Shown one piece after another: positions 36,876-46,909 of a DNA stretch of 64,000 bases. The notes below the pieces were generated by a model. It saw only the letters and a program-made list of their open reading frames with translations, searched no databases and had not been told where the DNA came from. Origin of the DNA: CAVOOW01 sp963697675 (GTDB lineage Bacteria > Actinomycetota > Actinomycetes > JACCUZ01); contig CAVOOW010000003.1 in NCBI GenBank assembly GCA_963697675.1, forward strand, positions 124,001 through 188,000, in the 5' to 3' direction. How positions within the stretch are numbered: position 1 is the first letter of the stretch; the number at the start of each line of letters is the position of its first letter. The position numbers and the translations under genes were made by a program.

Positions 36876-37724
36876 TCAGCCCACCTGCCGGCTCGGGTCA
36901 CGGAGATAGGCGAGCGACGCATCGTACGACGCGTCAATTCGCTTTTGCACGTTGGAGAAATCGCGATAGCGCAGCGACGAGAGATCTGCAGCTCGCGGCG
37001 GTTCGGCGGCCCCGGTCGGCAGCACATGGACCACGACGCTTTCGGGAAGCGTGGACATGTCGGCAGCGAAGCGGTGGCGGCGAGCGATCTCGAAGGCGAC
37101 GGTCGCCACCTCCCAGGGCCGTCGCGGCACCTCGAGCGGCCGCTCGATGCGACCCACCTGCAGCACGTAGATGGTGCGCGCGCCGAGGGTGACCGCTCGC
37201 GACACGGGGATCGAGTTGACCAGGCCACCGTCCAGGAAGTGCTCGTCACCGATGCGCACCGGCGGCAGCACGCCAGGCACCGCAGTGCTGGCCAGGACAG
37301 CATCGACGAGCGGCCCGCTCGTGAACCAGTGCTCGGCAGCGCGCTCTATGCACGCCGCGACGCACTGGTAGGGGATGGCGAGGTTCTCGATCAGGGTCGC
37401 GCCGAACTGTTCCTCCAGCAGCCCGCGCAACGGCTCGTTGGGTTGCACGTGGGTGTGCGTCCGGGCCAGATGACGCACCCGGCGCAGGGCCGAGCCGGAG
37501 TAGAGGTCCGTGTCGGCCACGTTGCGCCACACCTCGATCAGCCTCTCGACCGCGGTCGGCGTCGGGTCGAAGGCGATGGCCGCCCCGTTGATGGCGCCGA
37601 CCGAGGTGCCGACGACGAGATCGGGACGCACGCCTTCCTCCAGCAAGGCGCGCAGCATGCCGACCTCGTTCGCACCGAGCGGGCCGCCGCCGCCCAGGAC
37701 GAACGCGATGTCGTGGTTGGTCAC
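36876..37724 (-). CDS. Patatin-like phospholipase
   Basis: 282 residues. Catalytic dyad: Ser in LVVGTSVGAINGAAI and Asp in HFLDGGLVNSIPV. Oxyanion loop VLGGGGPLGANEVGML. No signal peptide, so an intracellular lipid acyl hydrolase. First gene of the operon with the acyltransferase and Nudix-NYN genes. Confidence 0.9.
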   Translation of the reverse strand: MTNHDIAFVLGGGGPLGANEVGMLRALLEEGVRPDLVVGTSVGAINGAAIAFDPTPTAVERLIEVWRNVADTDLYSGSALRRVRHLARTHTHVQPNEPLRGLLEEQFGATLIENLAIPYQCVAACIERAAEHWFTSGPLVDAVLASTAVPGVLPPVRIGDEHFLDGGLVNSIPVSRAVTLGARTIYVLQVGRIERPLEVPRRPWEVATVAFEIARRHRFAADMSTLPESVVVHVLPTGAAEPPRAADLSSLRYRDFSNVQKRIDASYDASLAYLRDPSRQVG

Positions 37725-37857
37725 ACGACCGATCGTTTCACGGAGCTGTACGAAGCGGCCGCAGCACGTCGACCGAAAGCCTGGCGGGGAGCCCTACGGC
37801 CTGGAAGTCTTCCGCAATGAGGACGCCCGTGGCTCGTGTGACGAAGGGAATGCGGCG

Positions 37858-38661
37858 ATGAGCGGATACACCCTTGCCTTGTCCCCCGAGGAGATCGGCC
37901 GCTACCGGATGATGGCGGAGATGGCTCGCTCCGTCGAGGCCGCACAGTGGGAGGCAGCGGGAATCCGCCCCGGGGCGACGGTCGCCGATGTCGGTTGCGG
38001 ACCCGGCGCGGTGACGGTGGCGATGGCTGAGGTCGTCGGCCCGTCCGGGTCGGTCGTCGGAGCGGACGGGGACGCGGGGGCGGTGGCTGCCGCCGAGAAG
38101 CTGATCGCCTCGGTCGGTGTGACCAACGCCTCCGTCCGTGAGGGCCGCGCCGACGAGACCGGGCTGGAGCCCGGCGCCTTCGACGTGGTGGTGATGCGCC
38201 ACGTCCTGGCGCACAACGGTGGACGCGAGCAGGCCATCGTCGACCACCTGGCCACCCTGTGCCGACCGGGCGGCAGCGTCTATCTGATCGATGTCGAGAT
38301 GACGGCGATGCGCCTGACGGGCATCAGCCCCGACCTGGAGGATCTCGGCGACAGGTACGTGGAGTTTCTGCGCTCGCGCGGCAACGACCCGCAGGTCGGG
38401 CTGCGCCTCGCGGAGCTGCTGGGCAACGCCGGGCTCGAAGTCAGCGACCACCGAGGGTTCTACAACATCCTCTCGCCGCAACCGGGCATCCGGCCGCCGC
38501 ACTGGGCGGCACGCGACGCGATGGTCGCGTCGGGGCACGCGTCCGCTGCCGATCTCGCCCGGTGGCAGGCGGCGTTCGAGGCACTGGACGCAGCCGGCGA
38601 GCGTCCGACGATCTTCGCGCCACTGTTCAGCGCCACCGGCCGCCGTCCCGCCGGCGGTTGA
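37858..38661 (+). CDS. SAM-dependent methyltransferase
   Basis: 267 residues from the ATG at 37858 with GAAGGGA upstream. Rossmann motif I VADVGCGPGAVTVAMAEVV, acidic motif II VVGADGD, and motif IV region FDVVVMRHVLAHNGG. Acceptor not identifiable; small molecules or lipids are usual. Divergent from the patatin gene and convergent with the S33 peptidase, 3 bp between stops. Confidence 0.85.
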   Translation: MSGYTLALSPEEIGRYRMMAEMARSVEAAQWEAAGIRPGATVADVGCGPGAVTVAMAEVVGPSGSVVGADGDAGAVAAAEKLIASVGVTNASVREGRADETGLEPGAFDVVVMRHVLAHNGGREQAIVDHLATLCRPGGSVYLIDVEMTAMRLTGISPDLEDLGDRYVEFLRSRGNDPQVGLRLAELLGNAGLEVSDHRGFYNILSPQPGIRPPHWAARDAMVASGHASAADLARWQAAFEALDAAGERPTIFAPLFSATGRRPAGG

Positions 38662-38664
38662 AGC

Positions 38665-39942
38665 TCAGGCGTCGCCGGCCACCATGTCGAACAGCCGGTC
38701 GATCACCCGCGCGTCGCTGCGCAGCCCGTCGTGGCTGAACTCGTTGGTGACCCACGGCTGCGCTGCGCCGAGTCGCGCAACTGTCTCCATCGAGTAGGCA
38801 TATTCGACGTACATGTCATCGTGAAAGACCGCCGCGGCGACCGGCACCTCGTTGACGGCGAGCCGGTCGTGGTCGTACAGCGGGCCCCAGTCCTCATGCT
38901 CCGCGAGCAGGTTCGCGGCCTCGGCCAGCGGTGCGAGGGAGCGGTCGGTCTCGATCATCCACGGATAGATCATCTCGCCGGTGAGCTGCAGCGGGCGCAC
39001 GTCGGGAGCCAGGTCGGGGCGCTTGTCGAGCTCGCGCTGCGCCGCCCACGCGGACGCATGCCCAGGGCCGTCGCAGTAGATCGACTCATGCAGCAGCGCA
39101 TAGAGCGGCCGGTCGACGAAGGTCGTCTTCCGCTCCACGTCGACCAGGAACCCGTCGGCGAGCTCGGCGCCTGCCCAGGCCTGCTCGAGCAGATAGTGCA
39201 GCACCTCCGCGCCGTCGCCCGTACCCAGCAACATGCCGAGTTGCTGCAGGCGCGGCACGCTGAGCGGGTCACCCGAAGGCAGGCGTACGTCGACGCGCGC
39301 GACGTGGTCGGCGACGGAGTCCAGCACCGCCTGGTCCTCGGGATAGCGACCGGCGAAGCGCTGCTGCCGAGACGCCACACGGTCGTAGGTCGCGCGGTAG
39401 ACGTCGTCAGCGGTGTGACCCAACGGCGGCAGGCCACCGCTGATCATGACGTCGCGCAGGCCTTCGGGAGCGAACGACAGGTAGGTCAGGGACGCGAACC
39501 CGCCGAAGCTCTGGCCGAGCAGCGACCACTGTGCGTCGCCGAGCAACTCGCGCCGGATCAGCTCGGCGTCCTTGACGATCGAGTCCGCCCGGAAGTGGGT
39601 GAGCCGGCGCGCCTGTGCCGCCGCGTCGGGCAGGGCGGCGAGCGTCTGACGGGTCTGCGGAGTGGACCGGCCGGTGCCGCGCTGATCGAGAAGCAGCACC
39701 CGATGGTCCACCAGCGCGCGACCGAGCCACCCCGATCTGCCGGTGGGGCGGGTGGTCAGGCCGCCGGGCCCTCCCTGGAGGAACACGAGCCAGGGCAGGT
39801 CCTGGTCTCGCTTGCGCGGGGCGACAGCCTCCCGCGCGAACACGGTGATCTGCTCACCGGTGGGTGCCGCGTGGTCGAGCGGCACGCGGAACTCGTGCTC
39901 GGTGAGCAGCAGGCCTGGCAGCCGGTGGGTCGCGCGTCGCAT
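38665..39942 (-). CDS. Alpha/beta hydrolase, prolyl aminopeptidase-like (peptidase S33)
   Basis: 425 residues. Oxyanion HGGPG-like motif FLQGGPGGLTTRP, DQRGTGRSTP, nucleophile elbow LGQSFGGFASLTYLS, and a C-terminal His in NEFSHDGLRSD. This is the proline iminopeptidase signature. It has no signal peptide, so it should process intracellular peptides. Confidence 0.88.
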   Translation of the reverse strand: MRRATHRLPGLLLTEHEFRVPLDHAAPTGEQITVFAREAVAPRKRDQDLPWLVFLQGGPGGLTTRPTGRSGWLGRALVDHRVLLLDQRGTGRSTPQTRQTLAALPDAAAQARRLTHFRADSIVKDAELIRRELLGDAQWSLLGQSFGGFASLTYLSFAPEGLRDVMISGGLPPLGHTADDVYRATYDRVASRQQRFAGRYPEDQAVLDSVADHVARVDVRLPSGDPLSVPRLQQLGMLLGTGDGAEVLHYLLEQAWAGAELADGFLVDVERKTTFVDRPLYALLHESIYCDGPGHASAWAAQRELDKRPDLAPDVRPLQLTGEMIYPWMIETDRSLAPLAEAANLLAEHEDWGPLYDHDRLAVNEVPVAAAVFHDDMYVEYAYSMETVARLGAAQPWVTNEFSHDGLRSDARVIDRLFDMVAGDA

Positions 39943-40069
39943 GGCCCGACGCTATCCCGCGACGGCCGCGGCTCCCGCGACGGCCGCGCGGCCTGCGGCT
40001 CCTTCCTGACTGCCGCCGATGCCGGCCCCGCTAACGGCGGAGCGAGGCTGAACACGATCTAATACGCGC

Positions 40070-40861
40070 GTGACAGAGAAATTGGCGCCAGCGAATGACT
40101 CTCGACGGATGCTCGTGGTCGTCGCCCACCCGGACGACGAGACGTTCGGAACGGGTTCGGTGATCGCTCACGAGGCACTGCGCGGTGTGCAAGTCACCGT
40201 GTGCTGTGCAACTCGCGGCGAGGCCGGTGAGGCGCCGGACTGGCTGGCCGACGGCGAGGACCTCGGAGCCGTGCGGGCCGGCGAGCTCCGCGACGCTGCC
40301 GCGGCACTGGGCGCGAGCCGCGTGGTTCTGCTCGACTTCGCGGACTCGGGCATGCTGGGCGATGCGGGGAAGCGCACGTTGGCCGGGGCGCCGTTCGATG
40401 ACGTCGCGGCCGCGGTTCGCACCGTGGTCGACGATGTGGACCCTCATGTCGTGGTCACGTTGGACCCGGTCAACGGCGACGGTCACCGTGACCACGCTCG
40501 CATCGGTGCCGCCACTGTCGCGGCCTGTGAGCATCGATCCTCGACGAAGGTCTATGCCTGGACTGTTCCCCGGCGACTGTTGGCGTCTTGGTTCGCGGAG
40601 CTCGAGCGGGTGCGTCCGGGCAGCGATCACCTCGACCTTGACCGCGAGGGCCTTGGCCGGCCGGTGGAGGAGATCACGACCGTGCTCGACACGGCCGACG
40701 TGTTGGATGTGCGCAGCAGCGCGAGCGAGTTGCACCGGAGCCAGACGCCTCCGTTCGACAGCATGCCCGAGCACCTGCGCGTCGAATTCCTGTCCCGGGA
40801 CCACCTGGTGCGGCTGCAGCCGCCGTGGGCAGGCGGAGCCTTGGAGGACAGCCTCGGTTGA
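40070..40861 (+). CDS. LmbE/PIG-L family zinc deacetylase
   Basis: 263 residues from the GTG at 40070. Zinc motif VVVAHPDDETFGTGS and second ligand motif GDGHRDHARIG. The family includes MshB and Mca of the mycothiol pathway and other N-acetylglucosaminyl deacetylases. Without closer comparison the exact substrate remains open. Monocistronic. Confidence 0.85.
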   Translation: MTEKLAPANDSRRMLVVVAHPDDETFGTGSVIAHEALRGVQVTVCCATRGEAGEAPDWLADGEDLGAVRAGELRDAAAALGASRVVLLDFADSGMLGDAGKRTLAGAPFDDVAAAVRTVVDDVDPHVVVTLDPVNGDGHRDHARIGAATVAACEHRSSTKVYAWTVPRRLLASWFAELERVRPGSDHLDLDREGLGRPVEEITTVLDTADVLDVRSSASELHRSQTPPFDSMPEHLRVEFLSRDHLVRLQPPWAGGALEDSLG

Positions 40862-40922
40862 CGACGACGCGCCGCGACGAGCCGCTGGACCGCGACGAGC
40901 CAAGGCTTTGTGGAGTGCCGGC

Positions 40923-41939
40923 TCAGGAGCCGCGCAACCGGTCGTGGAGGCCGGACATCACCGTGACAGCACCGAGATAACGCTTGGGCATCTTGGCGAC
41001 CACCGTGTAGCTGGTGTCCACGACGTTGGCGATGGGGGTGAGCGCGGTCTGGGACACCAGCTGGTAAGCATCCATCGACGAGAGGCCGGTGAGCTCGCGC
41101 ACCCAGCCGACGAGCTCACTGTGCGCGATGCGGAAGGCGTCCTCCAGCGGCCGCGCCGAACCGGTCGTCATGATGAACTCGTCATCCTCCAGCCGCGGCC
41201 AGAGGGTCGGCGCCGAGCCCTTGACGAGGTCGATCACCAGCTCCGTGTCCATCGCGCATTCGACGGCGACCCCGCACGTCTCGCCCTCGCCCTGCCGGGC
41301 GTGCCCGTCGCCGAGGCTGAACAGCGCGCCCTCGACGTTGACGCCGAGATAGCAGGTCGTGCCGGCCCGCATCTCGGGTGTGTCCATGTTGCCGCCCCAG
41401 TCGCCCGGAGCCAGCGACGAGCGGACCTCGCCGAGTGCGGGGGCCACGCCGACCGTGCCATGCATCGGATCGAGCGGCAGGTCGACCTGGAACGGCGAGT
41501 CGAGTGCGTCGTAGCGCACCACGCCTGCTGCCGCGTCGATCTCGTAGACCCACGTTCGCTCGGGCAGGGGGTCGTGCAACATCGCCGTGAACCGGGTCGC
41601 CGTCAGCGACCCGAACAGCGGCACGGTCGTGCTGACACCGCGCGCAAAGCGCGGCGTGATGCTGCGGAAGTGCACCGCCAGGGTGTCGCCGGGGGCAGCG
41701 CCCTCGACGAAGAACGGGCCGGTCTGCGGGTTGATGAAGCGCGGGTCGCACACCTCGGAGACCAGGTCGGTGGTGCTGTTGACCCGCCCGGCGAAGCAGT
41801 CCATGGTCCACGTGGACACCACCGTGCCGGGCCGCACGCTCACGACCGGCTCGGCGCCGCCGAACGTGTAGGTGAGCGTCGACGGGTCCGCGCCGGCGTC
41901 GGGTTCGATGCGCAGCACGTCGTCGGGTGCGAGCGTCAC
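40923..41939 (-). CDS. Acetamidase/formamidase family protein
   Basis: 338 residues, full length. Family blocks: WTMDCFAGRVNSTTDL, GDTLAVHFRSITP, MHGTVGVAPALGEVRS, GNMDTPEMRAGTTCYLGVNV, GDGHARQGEGE. These hydrolyse short amides to acid plus ammonia. It starts 70 bp after the stop of the amine/amino-acid permease on the same strand, so both may be co-transcribed beside the BMC locus, hinting at a nitrogen-source role. Confidence 0.9.
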   Translation of the reverse strand: MTLAPDDVLRIEPDAGADPSTLTYTFGGAEPVVSVRPGTVVSTWTMDCFAGRVNSTTDLVSEVCDPRFINPQTGPFFVEGAAPGDTLAVHFRSITPRFARGVSTTVPLFGSLTATRFTAMLHDPLPERTWVYEIDAAAGVVRYDALDSPFQVDLPLDPMHGTVGVAPALGEVRSSLAPGDWGGNMDTPEMRAGTTCYLGVNVEGALFSLGDGHARQGEGETCGVAVECAMDTELVIDLVKGSAPTLWPRLEDDEFIMTTGSARPLEDAFRIAHSELVGWVRELTGLSSMDAYQLVSQTALTPIANVVDTSYTVVAKMPKRYLGAVTVMSGLHDRLRGS

Positions 41940-42009
41940 GGTTGGTCCTCCCCGAGCGAGAACCAGCAGGGGTACGGAGCTGATGTCCGCACCCCTGCCG
42001 GCCGGTAGG

Positions 42010-43632
42010 TCACTGCCGTGGGCCGCCCTGAGTAGGAACGCGCTCGTGGGTCTCCTCGAACACTGTCCGGCCGATCGCGTCGTACACCGGCTTGTTGCGC
42101 GACTTCAGCCACAACACTCCCACCAGCCCGACCGCAGCCGTCGCGATCACCAGGTAGGGGATTGCCGTGAAGAACGGGGCGGCCGATCCTGCGCCGCCGG
42201 CGAATTTGATGTTGTCGATCAGCAGCCAGACGACGTAGAGCATGCCGAGGCCGCCGAGGGCCGGGATGATGCCGGTCGTCAGGATGTTGCCGGGTTGCGC
42301 CTTCTTCACGTGGAAGTACCAGATGACCGCAAGGGACGTGATCGCCTGCACGATGAGGATGGCCATCGTCCCCAGGATCGCCAGCAGACCGTACTGGTAG
42401 ATGTACGCGCCCTTGGTGACGTCGTCACCGTTGGTCGTGAGGAAGTAGAAGGCGATCGTCAGCACGAGCGTGATGCCGGTCTGCACCAGCGACGCGATGT
42501 GCGGGGTCCCGTGCGTGCCATGCGTCGCGCCGAGAGTGTCCTTCGTGGCGGGCACCTCGCGGCCGATGGCGTAGAGGTAGCGGCTGGCGGCGGTGTGGAA
42601 CGCCAGCCCGCAGGCGAACGACCCCATCACGATGAGGAACAGGTAGATGTCCCCGACGAAGTCGCCGCCGAGCTTGTCCTCCGCCAGGTCGGTCCACAGC
42701 CCGATCGAGTCGGTGTTGGCCTTCTCGATCGACACCTTCTCGCCGTTTCCCGCGATCATCATCCAGGACACGAACGTGTAGAAGAGACCGAGCCCGACCA
42801 CCGCGATGAGGGTTGCCCTGGGCACGATGTGCTTGGGGTTGCGCGACTCCTCGCCGTAGACCGCGGTGGTCTCGAAGCCGACCCAGGACCAGAACGCGAA
42901 GAACAGGCCGATCGCCGCGCTGCCTGCGGCAACGGCCTTCCCGTCGACGACGGCACCGATGCTGCCCCCGCCCTCCTCGAGTGACTTGAAGGCGTTCACC
43001 GGGTTGATGGCCTCCGGAACCAGGCCGTCCGGGCCGCCGCCGCTGAACAGCACGGAGAACGACAGAGCTCCGAGCAGCAGGATCTCGGCGATCAGCGTCA
43101 CTCCGAGGATGGCGGCAGCGATGCTGATGTCGAAGTAGCCGAAGATGCTGATCACGACGATGCCGATGACGGCGAGGATCAGCCAGTTGACGTCCCAGCC
43201 GAACCACGTGTCGAGGGCGTTGTTGAGGAAGTAGGCGAAGATGCCGATCAGCGATCCCTCGAACACCACGTACGCCATCGTGGCCAACGCTCCGGAGACC
43301 ATGCCCCACACCTGGCCGAGACCCTGGGTGATGAAGCCGTAGAACGCGCCGGTCGTCGTGATGTAGCGCGCCATCTCGACGAACCCGATGGCGAAGAGCG
43401 TGAGCACGACGGTGGCGACGAGGAAGCCGGCCGGAGCACCGATGCCGTTGCCGTATCCGATGGCCAGCGGCGTGTTGCCGGTCATCGCGGTGATCGGCGC
43501 GGCGTTGGCCACGGCGATGAACAGCACGCCCATCAGGCCGATGGCGCCGGGCTTGAGTTTGTGTGTCGACTCGGAGCGCGGTATCGGCGCGTTCTCGAGC
43601 TCCTGGGGGGAGAGGTTCTCGCTAGTGGCCAC
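42010..43632 (-). CDS. APC-superfamily amino-acid/amine permease
   Basis: 540 residues from the GTG at 43632, GGAGA upstream. Twelve or more membrane helices; the first carries the APC signature (IGLMGVLFIAVANAAPITAM), and the helix-6 region FFAFWSWVGFETTAVYGEES is intact. RMM-class microcompartment loci normally carry such a permease for the amino-alcohol substrate. Divergent from the BMC operon across 361 bp, suggesting a shared control region. Confidence 0.9.
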   Translation of the reverse strand: MATSENLSPQELENAPIPRSESTHKLKPGAIGLMGVLFIAVANAAPITAMTGNTPLAIGYGNGIGAPAGFLVATVVLTLFAIGFVEMARYITTTGAFYGFITQGLGQVWGMVSGALATMAYVVFEGSLIGIFAYFLNNALDTWFGWDVNWLILAVIGIVVISIFGYFDISIAAAILGVTLIAEILLLGALSFSVLFSGGGPDGLVPEAINPVNAFKSLEEGGGSIGAVVDGKAVAAGSAAIGLFFAFWSWVGFETTAVYGEESRNPKHIVPRATLIAVVGLGLFYTFVSWMMIAGNGEKVSIEKANTDSIGLWTDLAEDKLGGDFVGDIYLFLIVMGSFACGLAFHTAASRYLYAIGREVPATKDTLGATHGTHGTPHIASLVQTGITLVLTIAFYFLTTNGDDVTKGAYIYQYGLLAILGTMAILIVQAITSLAVIWYFHVKKAQPGNILTTGIIPALGGLGMLYVVWLLIDNIKFAGGAGSAAPFFTAIPYLVIATAAVGLVGVLWLKSRNKPVYDAIGRTVFEETHERVPTQGGPRQ

Positions 43633-43993
43633 GGTGTGCAATCTCCATCCGGACGTAGGAGTCCTGCCTCGGCGTGGCCCGAGTCTCGCGCGCAGCAATG
43701 TTCCAGTCCGAAACGGCCAAGGAACGGACCGATTACACCAATGCCGACACTCTCGGCCAACCCTCACCTGCGCGGTTGGGGGTGTGACCTGAGCCACAAC
43801 TTGGCAGCATCGTGACAGTGGAGAAACGTCCTGGCAAGCGTTCCAGCAAAGTTTCAGATTGTCCGCCGCGGAATCCGTTGACCGGACCAGTACCGGCCTG
43901 CTAGAAAACCAAACGGCAGACCGAAACGACATTCGGTATGCCGATCCGGTACGCGCGGCGAGCCGCTGGCGCCTGAGTGAGGTGACCCAGGTC
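43633..43993. promoter_or_regulatory. Divergent control region between permease and BMC operon
   Basis: No gene. A possible sigma-70 type promoter toward the BMC operon is TTGACC at 43878 and TAGAAA at 43902 (18-bp spacer). A spaced inverted repeat GTACCGG (43890) / CCGGTAC (43946) flanks it. Related CGGACC motifs occur at 43724 and 43883. The GntR/UTRA regulator of the operon is the likely binder. Confidence 0.45.
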
Positions 43994-45295
43994 ATGACCT
44001 TCGACTACGGCGAGTTCTCCTTTGCCTCCAAGGAGGAGATGCTCGAAAAGTCGCGTGAGTTCTGGAACCCGGGCAAGACTGACTTCTGGGTCGAGTCGGG
44101 CGTGCCGCTGGTGATCGACCGCCGCGAGGACTACTTCATCTACGACATGTCGGGAAAGCGGCTGCTCGACGTACATCTCAATGGCGGCACCTACAGCCTC
44201 GGTCACCGCAACGCCGAGGTGACCGCAGCCGTCACCGCGGCCATGGCGCATTTCGACATCGGTAACCACCACTTCCCGTCCTTGGCCCGCACCGCCCTCG
44301 CCGAGGCGCTCGTGTCGACCGCCCCGGCGGCCCTGACCAAAGTGATCTATGGCAGCGGTGGTGGCGAGGCCGTCGACATCGCACTGAAGACGGCTCGGCA
44401 CACGACGCAGCGACGCAAGATCGTCTCGATCATCAAGGCCTACCACGGGCACACCGGGCTCGCAGTCGGCGCCGGAGATGACCGGTTCAGCAAGCTCTTC
44501 CTGGCCGACCGGCCAGAGGAGTTCCCGCACGTACCGTTCAACGACCTGGACGCGATGGAGGAAGCGCTTCGCGGCCGCGATGTGGCTGCCGTGATCATGG
44601 AGACGATCCCGGCCACCTACGGCTTCCCGCTGCCCGAGGCCGGCTATCTCGAGGGCGTCAAGGCTCTCTGCGAACGGTTCGGGTCGCTCTACATCGCCGA
44701 CGAGGTGCAGACCGGGCTGATGCGCACCGGCGAGTTGTGGGCCATCACCAAGCACGGCATCACGCCGGACATCATGGTCATCGGCAAGGGGATCTCCGGC
44801 GGCATGTATCCCGTGTCAGCGGTCCTCGTCACCGAGCAGGCCGCGGGCTGGCTGACCGAGGACGGCTTCGGTCACATCTCGACCTTCGGCGGTGCGGAGC
44901 TCGGCTGCATCGCGGGGCTGAAGGCGCTCGAGATCTCCAACCGGCCGGAGACCCGGTCGATGGTGCATTACATCAGCGACCTCGTCGTCCGGGGGCTGCG
45001 GGAGATCCAGGCGGACTATCCCGATTGGTTCGTCGGCATCCGCGCGAACGGAGTCGTGATGGGCCTGGAGTTCGCCCACCCGCAGGGCGCGAAGTACGTG
45101 ATGCGCCACCTCTACGACAACGGGGTGTGGGCGATCTTCTCCACGCTCGACCCGCGGGTGCTGCAGTTCAAGCCGGGCATCCTGCTCCATCCGGGGCTGT
45201 GCGAGGACCTGCTCGACCGCACCGAGGTCGCGATCCGCAAGGCGTGGGCCGAGGTGCGCCAGACGTCGCCGAGCCGCGACAAGGTCCCGGCATGA
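43994..45295 (+). CDS. Class III PLP aminotransferase/phospho-lyase of the RMM microcompartment
   Basis: 433 residues from the ATG at 43994 with GAGGTG upstream. PLP fold: ligand loop VIYGSGGGEAVDIALKTAR, Asp in YIADEVQTGLMRTG, Schiff-base Lys in VIGKGISGGMYP. By synteny it is the RMM phospho-lyase, which would eliminate phosphate and ammonia from 1-amino-2-propanol phosphate to give propionaldehyde, as ethanolamine-phosphate phospho-lyase does. Simple transamination is the alternative. First gene of the operon; its TGA overlaps the aldehyde dehydrogenase ATG. Confidence 0.85.
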   Translation: MTFDYGEFSFASKEEMLEKSREFWNPGKTDFWVESGVPLVIDRREDYFIYDMSGKRLLDVHLNGGTYSLGHRNAEVTAAVTAAMAHFDIGNHHFPSLARTALAEALVSTAPAALTKVIYGSGGGEAVDIALKTARHTTQRRKIVSIIKAYHGHTGLAVGAGDDRFSKLFLADRPEEFPHVPFNDLDAMEEALRGRDVAAVIMETIPATYGFPLPEAGYLEGVKALCERFGSLYIADEVQTGLMRTGELWAITKHGITPDIMVIGKGISGGMYPVSAVLVTEQAAGWLTEDGFGHISTFGGAELGCIAGLKALEISNRPETRSMVHYISDLVVRGLREIQADYPDWFVGIRANGVVMGLEFAHPQGAKYVMRHLYDNGVWAIFSTLDPRVLQFKPGILLHPGLCEDLLDRTEVAIRKAWAEVRQTSPSRDKVPA

Positions 45296-46906
45296 AGAGC
45301 ACCGAGATGCTCGAGCCGAATGCCGCTGTCGAAGCGGGAGGTGTGCCGCGCGCGCGGCAGATGCTCGAGCGGGCCCGATGGGCGGCTCAGGCTTTCGCGA
45401 CCTACGACCGCGACAGCGTCCTGCGCATCGTCGAGGCGGTCGCGACAGCCGCCGAGAGCAATGCCCGCCGCTATGCCGAGTGGGCGGTCCGCGAGACCGG
45501 GTTCGGAGTCGTCGAGCACAAGGTCGTCAAGAACCAGCTGTGCTCGAGGGGCATCGTCGACGCCTACCGCGACCACGACTACGTGACGCCACAGCATCGA
45601 CGGAGAACACAAGATCGTCGAGGTCCCTCGTCCGGCCGGTGTGATCCTGGCCCTGACACCGTCGACGAACCCCGTCTCGACGGTGTACTTCAAGGTGCTG
45701 CTCGCATTGCTGACCCGAAACGCCGTCGTGGTCAGCCCCCATCCCCTCGCCCAGGAGTGCTGCACGGACGCCGCCCGCATGCTCGCTGAGGCAGCGGTCG
45801 CCGCCGGTGCACCTGACGGTGTGGTGCAGGTCGTCGAGGCGCCGTCGATCCCGTTGATCGAGGCGCTGATGACCGATGAGCGCACCGACGTCATCCTCGC
45901 CACCGGTGGCGTCGGTGTCGTGCGCGCGGCCTACTCGTCCGGCAACCCGGCGATCGGCGTCGGTCCCGGCAACGTGCCGGTGCTCGTCGATGCGACTGCC
46001 GATCTGAAGCGGGCGGCCGAGAAGCTGGTCACCAGCAAGGCTTTCGACAACTCGGTTCTCTGCACGAACGAGAGCGTCCTGATCGTCGAGGAGGCCGTCG
46101 CCGACCGGCTGCTTCGCGAGATGAGCCGGCTCGGAGCGCACCTGCTGAGCGACGACGAGCGAGACAAGGCGCGCGACACCCTGTTTCCCGACGGTCGGTT
46201 CGACACGTCCATGGTCGGCAAGGACGCGGCGGCCATCGCAGCGAAGGCGGGCATCCGGGTGCCCGGCCGCACGCGGATCCTGCTCGCGCCGTTCGACCTC
46301 GCCGTCGACGAGGAACCGTTGGCCCACGAGAAGCTGTGCCCGGTGCTCGGCGTCATGCGCGTCCCCAACGCCCACCGCGGCATCCGCACCGCTGTCGCCT
46401 TGCTGCGGATCGGCGGTGCCGGGCACTCGGCGGTCATCCACAGCAACGATCCACGCACCGTCATGGACTACGCGGCGGCCGTGCGCGTTCTGCGGGTGGT
46501 CGTCAACGAGGGCGGCAGTACGGGCAGCGCCGGCTTCGGCACGCACCTGGCTCCGTCGATGACCATCGGCACCGGTTTCGTCGGCCGCAGCTCGCTCGGG
46601 GAGAACCTCGAACCCAAGCACCTCGTCAACCTCACACGCATCGCCTACAGCCGCGATCCTGCAGAAGCCCTGCCGTCGTACGAAGGACTCGTGCCGTGGC
46701 AGGCACCCGTCGGGTCCGTGCCGCCCTACCCGGTCGCGAGCAATCTCGATGTTGCCATCGGTCCGCCAGCACTTTGTGGACTCTGCGACACCAGACACGC
46801 CGCCGGAGTGGTGTGTCGGAGTCCACAAAACGGGGAGGTGAGCGAGCTGCGTGAGGAGCTGCGCCGGCTCATCGTCGAGGAGCTCACCACCATGATCAGG
46901 GGCTGA
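45292..46906 (+). CDS. CoA-acylating aldehyde dehydrogenase (PduP/EutE-like) with C-terminal targeting helix, one frameshift
   Basis: ATG at 45292 in the overlap ATGA. The first 100 residues (LERARWAAQAFATYDRDSVL) read to DYVTP at 45591. An extra C at about 45592 shifts the frame, and SIDGEHKIVEVPRPAGVILA continues to the TGA at 46904. Catalytic Cys in DNSVLCTNESVL; CoA-type motif VGPGNVPVLVD. The C-terminus bears a Cys/His cluster (CGLCDTRHAAGVVC), then an amphipathic helix SELREELRRLIVEELTTM that looks like an encapsulation peptide. Oxidises propionaldehyde to propionyl-CoA inside the shell. Joined length about 537 residues. Confidence 0.88.
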
Positions 46907-46909
46907 CTC

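Noticed and set aside
45585..45600. Programmed ribosomal frameshift in the aldehyde dehydrogenase
   Set aside because: No slippery heptamer or downstream structure stands out, and similar single-base breaks occur in many unrelated genes here, favouring sequence error.
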